This document shows positions 59,022-64,000 of a stretch of DNA of 64,000 bases, piece by piece. The translations under genes and the position numbers were made by a program. This DNA is from Anaerobacillus isosaccharinicus (GTDB lineage Bacteria; Bacillota; Bacilli; Bacillales; Anaerobacillaceae). Position 1 is the stretch's first letter. Every line of letters begins with the position of its first letter. The stretch spans positions 2,718,164 through 2,782,163 of the forward strand of contig NZ_CP063356.1 in the NCBI RefSeq assembly GCF_001866075.3, in the 5' to 3' direction. The notes beneath the pieces are model-generated. The model ran no database searches. It was not told the DNA's origin and saw only the letters and a program-made list of their open reading frames with translations.

Positions 59022-60113
59022 AATTATAATTAATTCTTTCGGATAATTTGTTAGACTTTCAAATCCTTCTTTTGTGATGACTAGATCGTCTTCAATGCGG
59101 ACGCCGCCGATGCTTGGTACATAAATACCGGGTTCGACTGTAAATACGGCTCCTTCTTGTAACCGGTCGTTGTTGTTTTCACTCATTGAAGGGAATTCAT
59201 GGACTTCAATACCGAGACCATGGCCAATTCGATGTGGAAAGTATTCTCCATACCCCGCATTTGTAATATAGTTTCTTGCTGCTAAGTCGATATCTCCAAT
59301 TCTAGTTCCAATTTTACAAGTTGATAATGCTTGTAGTTGTGCTCCCAAAACCGTTTCGTAAATCTCGCGTTGTTTTTCACTAATTTCTTGAAAGGCAACG
59401 GTTCTAGTTATATCAGAACAATAACCGTCCAACACTACCCCAAGATCAAACAACACAAAGTCACCCCGTTTAATCTCTGTTAAACCAGGATTTCCGTGTG
59501 GGTCAGCAGTTTTGGCTCCAGTTAAAACCATAGTAGAGAACGACATCTCCCGTATTCCTTTTCGCTTTAACTCGTATTCAATCAAAGCTAAAATATCCAT
59601 TTCAGTTTTACCGGCTTTTATAGCGTTAACTCCAACTTCAACCCCAAAGTCCGCAAGTTGTGCCGCTTGTTTTAAGATTTTTAATTCCTTTTCGTCTTTT
59701 ACTAACCTTAAAGAATAAAGTTTTTCTTCAACAGATACTAATTCTCCATTAGGGTACATATTTAGTAATGCTTTTGCTCTTGTAAACGAAATGTGCTCCT
59801 TTTCAATAGCAATCTTGCTAACAGATGGCAATTGATTTTTTAAACGCGCCTCTAACAACTGCCATGGGTTTTCGGAGTCGCTGTAACTAATAATTTCATA
59901 TTCCCATCCTGCAGCTCGTGCTTGAGGCTTTTCCATATTTGGGCAAATCATAATAGGCTCAGAGTTTGGAAATATAATGATCCCAACTAAACGCTCATGT
60001 GGTTCTGTATAAAATTGCGATAAATAAAATACATTTGCTTTCGTTTGTACAAAAGCAAAGTTGATGTTTTCTTCTTCTAACCAGTGCATGACACCTGCTA
60101 ATCGCTGATTCAT
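59019..60113 (-). CDS. M24-family Xaa-Pro peptidase
   Basis: A 364-residue cytoplasmic metallopeptidase that cleaves dipeptides or N-termini before proline. A creatinase-like N-terminal domain (residues 1-130) precedes the pita-bread domain with the five metal ligands visible: Asp in LFDLGVVLDGYCSD (two Asp), His in HRIGHGLGIEVHE, Glu in VFTVEPGIY and Glu in VRIEDDLVI. Family length is typical. AGGAAG precedes the ATG. It is convergent with the secreted-protein gene. The IS4-family element lies about 110 bp beyond its start, in what should be its promoter side. Confidence 0.93.
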   Translation of the reverse strand: MNQRLAGVMHWLEEENINFAFVQTKANVFYLSQFYTEPHERLVGIIIFPNSEPIMICPNMEKPQARAAGWEYEIISYSDSENPWQLLEARLKNQLPSVSKIAIEKEHISFTRAKALLNMYPNGELVSVEEKLYSLRLVKDEKELKILKQAAQLADFGVEVGVNAIKAGKTEMDILALIEYELKRKGIREMSFSTMVLTGAKTADPHGNPGLTEIKRGDFVLFDLGVVLDGYCSDITRTVAFQEISEKQREIYETVLGAQLQALSTCKIGTRIGDIDLAARNYITNAGYGEYFPHRIGHGLGIEVHEFPSMSENNNDRLQEGAVFTVEPGIYVPSIGGVRIEDDLVITKEGFESLTNYPKELIII

Positions 60114-60222
60114 TTTTTCACTTCCTAATGTCAGATTGTATGTACGGTTTCACTTTACCATTTAAGTCAACATGATTTCAAACGTTATTCCTCCTAGAAT
60201 AATTGTAATTATGATAAAATTT

Positions 60223-61627
60223 CACTAGTGTTGCATAAAATTTGACTGAATTTTCAGTCTTAAGGTTTTTCCTGTTTAGAGCCAAAAAAGTAAATACCTA
60301 AGCAAAGGTGGCTCCATCCATTTGGCATTTATTTACAATTAGACATTAGGGACGACGACAGTTTGTTTATTATGGAACGGCTTTTCCTTCAATTTTTCGA
60401 AGCCAGATATGTGCTGGCTTCCACAAGGCCGCTTTTAAGTAGCGACTAATTTGTAAGGTTTTTCGCTTGCTTTTCGTTTCGTGCTGAGCTAGAACATGTA
60501 GGCAAAAAACAATTAATGCGATAAACACTTGATTGTGGATTGCCCATTCGCTTTGACCGTAGAACTTTTTGATGCTGAGATGCTGTTTGATCCATTTGAA
60601 AAACAACTCAATCGCCCAACGTGACTTATACATCTCAGAAATTTCTTCAGCACTTAAATCAAACCGATTTGTGATTAAATGAAGTTCATTTCCTTTTGAA
60701 TCAATTACTTTTAAAAGGCGAAAGTAGTTTTCAGCACGTTTTTGTGGTGTTCCAATTAAGATCATTTGATCCGATAAAACAGCCGAACTTTCTGGGAGTT
60801 TAAATTCGTAAACTTCCCGTATAACTGCGTTTTTACGTAGTCTAGAAAGAAAAAAGTAGCCTTCATCAGTCATGCGATCAAAGCGCTCATAATCAAGATA
60901 ACCGCGGTCAAATACATACATGCATTCTCTGTCATCTACCATGATTTCTAGTTGACCACGATCATGTTCCTTTGCCGTTGTTATCACAGCCTTTTCAGGG
61001 TAGGAAATCCCTTTTTCCATAAAAACAAGGCGCAAATGTAGCTTTACCCCCGCTTTTGTTTTGCGGAACTTTGCCCATTTGTGATTGGTTAAATTAAGTG
61101 GCAATGTGCTTGAATCAATGATCTTTAGCGGCATGATTAGCTTGGTGTAGTGTGTTTTCGCATGGATTTTCGAGACTAAATCCAGAAAAAGCCTTTGAAA
61201 TAGATCTGGATTCATGCCATTCAAACGCCGTGAGAGCTGAGAGATACTGATCGAATCAAGGTTGACACCTTTTTGAAGCTGGTCATCAAAAAGACAGTCA
61301 CTCAGCGCATGAAGACTTTCTACTTCTTCGAGCTGGGCGTAGAGTAATAATTTTAAAAATGATTCCGTCGTAAGTTTTTTCGTGTAGAAATCTAATTTCA
61401 ATGTTTTCACCTGATCATCAAATAATTCGAGATTTATTGGTGAAAACCATTGTCCAAATGAAGTTTTTCGTGTAATCTTATCCATGTGATTGTTCCTTTA
61501 TTATTGGATTTGGACGGGATTACCACCTGACTTATCCATTATAAAGGACTTTTTTTATGCACGGAAGTAAATAATTGAACATTTTGAGTATTTTTAATAG
61601 TGGAATTTAATTAATGCAACACTAGTG
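60223..61627 (-). mobile_element. Complete IS4-family insertion sequence with 9-bp target duplication
   Basis: 1405 bp. The terminal inverted repeats are CACTAGTGTTGCAT (60223-60236) and ATGCAACACTAGTG (61614-61627). ATAAAATTT directly precedes (60214-60222) and follows (61628-61636) the element: a 9-bp target duplication, in the range of IS4-family elements. One intact transposase gene fills most of it. The perfect duplication suggests recent insertion. Confidence 0.92.
60370..61485 (-). CDS. IS4-family transposase (DDE)
   Basis: A 371-residue DDE transposase. The first Asp is in KIIDSSTLPL (near residue 123), the second in MYVFDRGYLDYERFD (near 190), and the Glu in the IS4 signature SRWAIELFFKWIKQHLSI (near 290, the Y-(2)-R-(3)-E-(6)-K-like pattern starting at YKSRW). 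The N-terminal part has the helical DNA-binding region with SISQLSRRLNGMNPDLFQRL. AAAGGAAC precedes the ATG. Length and motifs are complete, so the element may be active. Confidence 0.93.
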   Translation of the reverse strand: MDKITRKTSFGQWFSPINLELFDDQVKTLKLDFYTKKLTTESFLKLLLYAQLEEVESLHALSDCLFDDQLQKGVNLDSISISQLSRRLNGMNPDLFQRLFLDLVSKIHAKTHYTKLIMPLKIIDSSTLPLNLTNHKWAKFRKTKAGVKLHLRLVFMEKGISYPEKAVITTAKEHDRGQLEIMVDDRECMYVFDRGYLDYERFDRMTDEGYFFLSRLRKNAVIREVYEFKLPESSAVLSDQMILIGTPQKRAENYFRLLKVIDSKGNELHLITNRFDLSAEEISEMYKSRWAIELFFKWIKQHLSIKKFYGQSEWAIHNQVFIALIVFCLHVLAQHETKSKRKTLQISRYLKAALWKPAHIWLRKIEGKAVP

Positions 61628-61666
61628 ATAAAATTTATAATAATAAAACTATACAAGGGGTGGGAT

Positions 61667-62395
61667 ATGAAGAAGCTACTTGAATACATTATGTTAACAA
61701 TAGGCTCAATTATTGTAGCGGTTGGATTAGAACTAATATTAGCACCAAATGGGCTTGTCGATGGTGGTGTGACCGCCTTATCAATTATGGCAAATAGGGT
61801 TTGGGGTCTTCCGATTTGGGCTGTTTTCATTTTATTAAATTTTCCAACATTAGTTTTTTCAGCAAAATATATGGGGAAAAAGTTTGTCATTCGGACAATT
61901 TACGCCAATATCATTACTTCTATTGCGTTAATCATACTTGCACCGATACCAGCGATTACTTCATCGGAAGTTTTAATTGTTCTTTATGGTGGACTTTTAC
62001 TAGGCACAGGTGTGGGACTTGTTGTAAAGGCAGGTGGGGCAGTTGATGGAACAGAAATGCTAGCAATTTTTATAAATAAACGTTACAACATTTCCATTAG
62101 TACCTTTTTGCTAGCGATAAATGCTGTCATTTTAGCAGGAGCAGCGTTTGTTTTTACACTAGAAAAAGCGATGTTCTCGATTGCAATCTTCTATATCGTA
62201 TCAAAGCTTATTGATTTTATCCTAGATGGGGTCAATCAAGGAAAATCAGTTATGATTATCTCGGACAAACCGGACGAAGTAGCGTACAGTCTAATGAAAG
62301 ATTTAGATGCTCAAATTACGTTTTTATATGGACAAGGGGGTTTTTCAAAAGAAGAAAGAAAGCTCATTTATTGTATTACAAACCGGTTGTTTTAA
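61667..62395 (+). CDS. YitT-family membrane protein, C-terminus frameshifted
   Basis: A 242-residue product of the YitT (DUF161/DUF2179) family, multi-pass membrane proteins of unknown transport role. The N-terminal helices and loops are typical: VGLELILAPNGLVDGGVTALSIMANRVWGLPIW, FIVRTIYAN-like VIRTIYANIITSIALII, YGGLLLGTGVGLVVKAGGAVDGTEMLAIF, then the soluble DUF2179 start KSVMIISDKPDEVAYSLMKDLDAQITFLYGQGGFSKEERKLIYCITNR. It stops at 62395, well short of the usual 280-290 residues. The missing end is found in another frame just after. AAGGGGTGGG precedes ATG 61667. The IS4 element sits 40 bp upstream. Confidence 0.75.
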   Translation: MKKLLEYIMLTIGSIIVAVGLELILAPNGLVDGGVTALSIMANRVWGLPIWAVFILLNFPTLVFSAKYMGKKFVIRTIYANIITSIALIILAPIPAITSSEVLIVLYGGLLLGTGVGLVVKAGGAVDGTEMLAIFINKRYNISISTFLLAINAVILAGAAFVFTLEKAMFSIAIFYIVSKLIDFILDGVNQGKSVMIISDKPDEVAYSLMKDLDAQITFLYGQGGFSKEERKLIYCITNRLF

Positions 62396-62484
62396 CCATC
62401 GACCCAAGTGCTGTTCTTGAAGCATCCTATGTATCAGAAACAGCTGGAGTGAAAAAAGCGACTTTGTTTACTACAAATAAGTAA
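62386..62484 (+). pseudogene. Out-of-frame 3' remnant of the YitT-family gene
   Basis: In a shifted frame from 62386 the sequence reads VVLTIDPSAVLEASYVSETA then GVKKATLFTTNK and a stop at 62484. This looks like the normal end of a DUF2179 domain (ID-P-x-A-x-x-E ... VSE-x-x-G). A small deletion or frameshift near 62382-62390 would explain it. Confidence 0.65.
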
Positions 62485-62533
62485 AGGGAAAAGAGAATAT
62501 TGAATGTTTTAATGCGTAAAAATTTTGTATTAA

Positions 62534-62604
62534 TGAATTTCATAATACCTTATTATCGCCATTAAGTAGTTTGAAATGACTCATTTTGGTAATTATGAAA
62601 TTCA
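62534..62604. repeat. MITE-like element, copy B (short)
   Basis: TGAATTTCATAAT (62534-62546) and ATTATGAAATTCA (62592-62604) are inverted ends. The interior shares CTTATTNTC, CATTAAG and TTTTGGTAATT with copy A at 31457-31556 but is about 29 bp shorter. It lies 36 bp upstream of ytkL. Confidence 0.65.
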
Positions 62605-62640
62605 CATAAATAAAAGATACTAAATGTAGAGGTGATCATT

Positions 62641-63327
62641 TTGAAACTAACTTATCACGGGCATTCTGTCGTTCTAATTGAAACTAATGGAAAGAAGATC
62701 ATTATTGATCCATTCCTATCCGGAAACAGTCAAACGAATTTAAATGTGAATGAGCTCGAAGTGGATGTAATCCTATTAACACATGGACACAACGACCATG
62801 TAGGCGATACGGTAAAATTGGCAAAAAAAACCAACGCTACTGTTGTAGCACCATTTGAACTTGCTACCTATTTGAGCTGGCAAGGGGTGAATGTCCACCC
62901 AATGCATATCGGGGGAGCTTATCAATTTGATTTTGGAACAGTGAAACTTACGCAAGCCTTTCACGGCTCTGCTTATGTAGATGAAGAAGCGAAGCAGATC
63001 ATATATACTGGTATGCCGGCGGGAATTCTTTTTACAGCGGAAGGTAAAACCGTTTACCATGCTGGGGATACGGCTTTATTTTCGGACATGAAAGTGATCG
63101 GTGATCGCAATGTCATTGATGTAGCGTTTCTACCAATCGGCGATAATTTTACAATGGGACCTGAAGATGCAGTTTTAGCAGCTTCTTGGTTAAAAGCAAA
63201 AATGGTAGTACCAATTCATTACAATACGTTCCCTGTCATTGAGCAAGATCCAAAAGCATTTGTATCAATGCTAAAAGAGGAAATTGAAGGGAAAGTCCTT
63301 GGTTCTGGGGAAACGATCGAATTTTAA
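62641..63327 (+). CDS. ytkL: UPF0173 metal-dependent hydrolase YtkL
   Basis: A 228-residue metallo-beta-lactamase-fold hydrolase of the UlaG-like UPF0173 family. The metal motif HxHxDH is present as [12 protein letters not shown] (residues about 49-60). Further ligands are in [21 protein letters not shown] and [11 protein letters not shown]-terminal [13 protein letters not shown] is typical. The start is TTG 62641 with GAGGTGA about 8 nt upstream, which gives the usual family length; the GTG at 62632 is within the site. The substrate is unknown. It precedes ytpI and ytoI as in Bacillus. Confidence 0.94.
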   Translation: MKLTYHGHSVVLIETNGKKIIIDPFLSGNSQTNLNVNELEVDVILLTHGHNDHVGDTVKLAKKTNATVVAPFELATYLSWQGVNVHPMHIGGAYQFDFGTVKLTQAFHGSAYVDEEAKQIIYTGMPAGILFTAEGKTVYHAGDTALFSDMKVIGDRNVIDVAFLPIGDNFTMGPEDAVLAASWLKAKMVVPIHYNTFPVIEQDPKAFVSMLKEEIEGKVLGSGETIEF

Positions 63328-63332
63328 ATTAG

Positions 63333-63385
63333 TGAAAAGGCAATTTAGTTAGTAGTCATATGCTACAAGTGGATTGCCTTTTTCT
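63333..63385 (+). terminator. Terminator of ytkL
   Basis: AAAAGGCAAT pairs with ATTGCCTTTTT as the outer stem, with a smaller inner hairpin (GTAG with CTAC), ending in T-rich sequence. Confidence 0.7.
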
Positions 63386-63480
63386 TATTCCTTTCATTAG
63401 TAATTCTTTTTAAAATTAAATCATCAATCCGAGAATAAAACATATACTGCTATAAGACAACTTATAGTGGAGGTAGTAAT

Positions 63481-63729
63481 ATGCGGAAAAATCGTTTGCT
63501 TTTATGCTTTTTATTAGGGATAGCTATTCTATTTTACGGGGTTCCTTATTTAAATTTTCAAGGTGATTTAAAGTCGGTACTTTTTTCAGTTGCTTGGCTT
63601 TTATTCGCATTGATCGTTATTAGTGGAAACATGATCGCTTTACTGTATGGTAAAAGGGTAAATAGAAGTGCGACAATTAGACACAATATTCCTGCAAAAA
63701 AGAAACAAAAAATTCGTCAATATAGTTAA
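63481..63729 (+). CDS. ytpI: YtpI-like small membrane protein
   Basis: An 82-residue membrane protein. Two helices are visible (residues about 5-20, LLLCFLLGIAILFYGVPYL, and 32-56, VLFSVAWLLFALIVISGNMIALLYG), then a basic tail (KRVNRSATIRHNIPAKKKQKIRQY). In Bacillus ytpI encodes a small membrane protein between ytkL and ytoI. Its function is unknown. TGGAGG precedes the ATG. Confidence 0.82.
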   Translation: MRKNRLLLCFLLGIAILFYGVPYLNFQGDLKSVLFSVAWLLFALIVISGNMIALLYGKRVNRSATIRHNIPAKKKQKIRQYS

Positions 63730-63819
63730 TTGCCTTGAAAACAAGCTTCTTCATCTATATACTTGTATTAGTACAGTGAACGTAAAGTATGAATACAGGG
63801 TAGAAGGTGGGGGAGCTTA

Positions 63820-64000
63820 ATGACTAAACACGAACAAATTTTGCAACATATCCAATCACTAGAGATTGGTAATAAAATTTCCGTGAGACAAATTGCAAAA
63901 GCATTGACTGTTAGTGAAGGAACAGCTTACCGGGCAATTAAAGATGCTGAAAATCAAGGCTTAGTAAGCACCATTGAGCGTGTAGGAACAATTAGAATTG
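63820..64000 (+). CDS. ytoI: YtoI (winged helix / DRTGG / CBS protein), cut by the window end
   Basis: The first 60 codons of a gene running off the right edge. The N-terminus is a winged helix: MTKHEQILQHIQSLEIGNKI, then SVRQIAKALTVSEGTAYRAI and KDAENQGLVSTIERVGTIRI. That matches the start of YtoI, which continues with DRTGG, CBS and hotdog domains. These later parts are outside the window, so the call rests on the N-terminus and on gene order (ytpI-ytoI). GGGGGAG precedes the ATG. Confidence 0.8.
   Translation, partial: MTKHEQILQHIQSLEIGNKISVRQIAKALTVSEGTAYRAIKDAENQGLVSTIERVGTIRI

Overview
The window is a low-GC, Gram-positive, endospore-forming chromosome segment from the Bacillaceae. The gene order ccpA-motP-motS, acuA/acuB/acuC opposite acsA, rpsD-dgcP-refZ-ezrA-nifZ-thiI-ssp-mbcS-nadK-sppA-yteJ-ytfI-ytfJ-tpx-ytxK-ackA, argG-argH, and ytkK ... 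ytkL-ytpI-ytoI matches the Bacillus subtilis yt* region as I know it. Spore genes (alpha/beta SASP, GerW-like YtfJ, RefZ), a bacillithiol-linked protein (BrxC) and a sodium-type stator pair (MotPS) suggest a Bacillus relative, possibly alkaliphilic or salt-tolerant. I cannot name the species from sequence alone.

Layout. 0-6.7 kb is accessory: small membrane or secreted proteins, an MscS-type channel, an IS110-family element, an ECF sigma factor and its large membrane anti-sigma factor. 7-11 kb: murC, an M29 aminopeptidase and a ytxG-ytxH-brxC stress cluster behind a SigB-like promoter. 11-20.5 kb: a long FtsA-like ATPase, aroA, a lipoprotein, ccpA, motPS, and a MarR regulator with tyrZ. 20.5-31 kb: mtnN between two copies of a long hairpin repeat, acuABC facing acsA, a class A penicillin-binding protein, and tyrS under a tyrosine T-box. 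31-50.5 kb: cytochrome c, rpsD with a structured leader, dgcP, refZ, ezrA, nifZ-thiI, ssp, mbcS, nadK, sppA-yteJ-ytfI-ytfJ, tpx, ytxK, ackA. 50.7-64 kb: yhaM, an EcsC-family gene, an alpha/beta hydrolase, argGH, a UspA-family gene, the SDR-like ytkK, then an inserted block (secreted protein, M24 peptidase, IS4-family element with a 9-bp target duplication, frameshifted YitT gene) before ytkL, ytpI and the start of ytoI.

How the genes fit together. CcpA, AcsA with AcuABC, AckA and MbcS form a carbon-overflow and acyl-CoA group. AcuA and AcuC are the acetyltransferase/deacetylase pair that controls AcsA. RefZ, EzrA, MurC, the FtsA-like protein and the PBP concern the cell wall and division. NifZ passes sulfur to ThiI for tRNA 4-thiouridine.

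The most striking unexplained structure is a dispersed family of about ten intergenic inverted repeats. Their arms are tandem 7-bp units (AATGTAR, or a GAATTAT variant) around a TTCGAA-type core. They sit against stop codons, often between convergent genes. Other observations of note are the repeat-flanked mtnN, an extra 23-bp hairpin in front of the tyrS T-box, a ribosome binding site buried in a terminator-like hairpin, a YtkK that lacks the SDR catalytic Ser/Tyr, and five C-terminal repeats in the FtsA-like protein. I did not find an obvious new defence or biosynthetic system.
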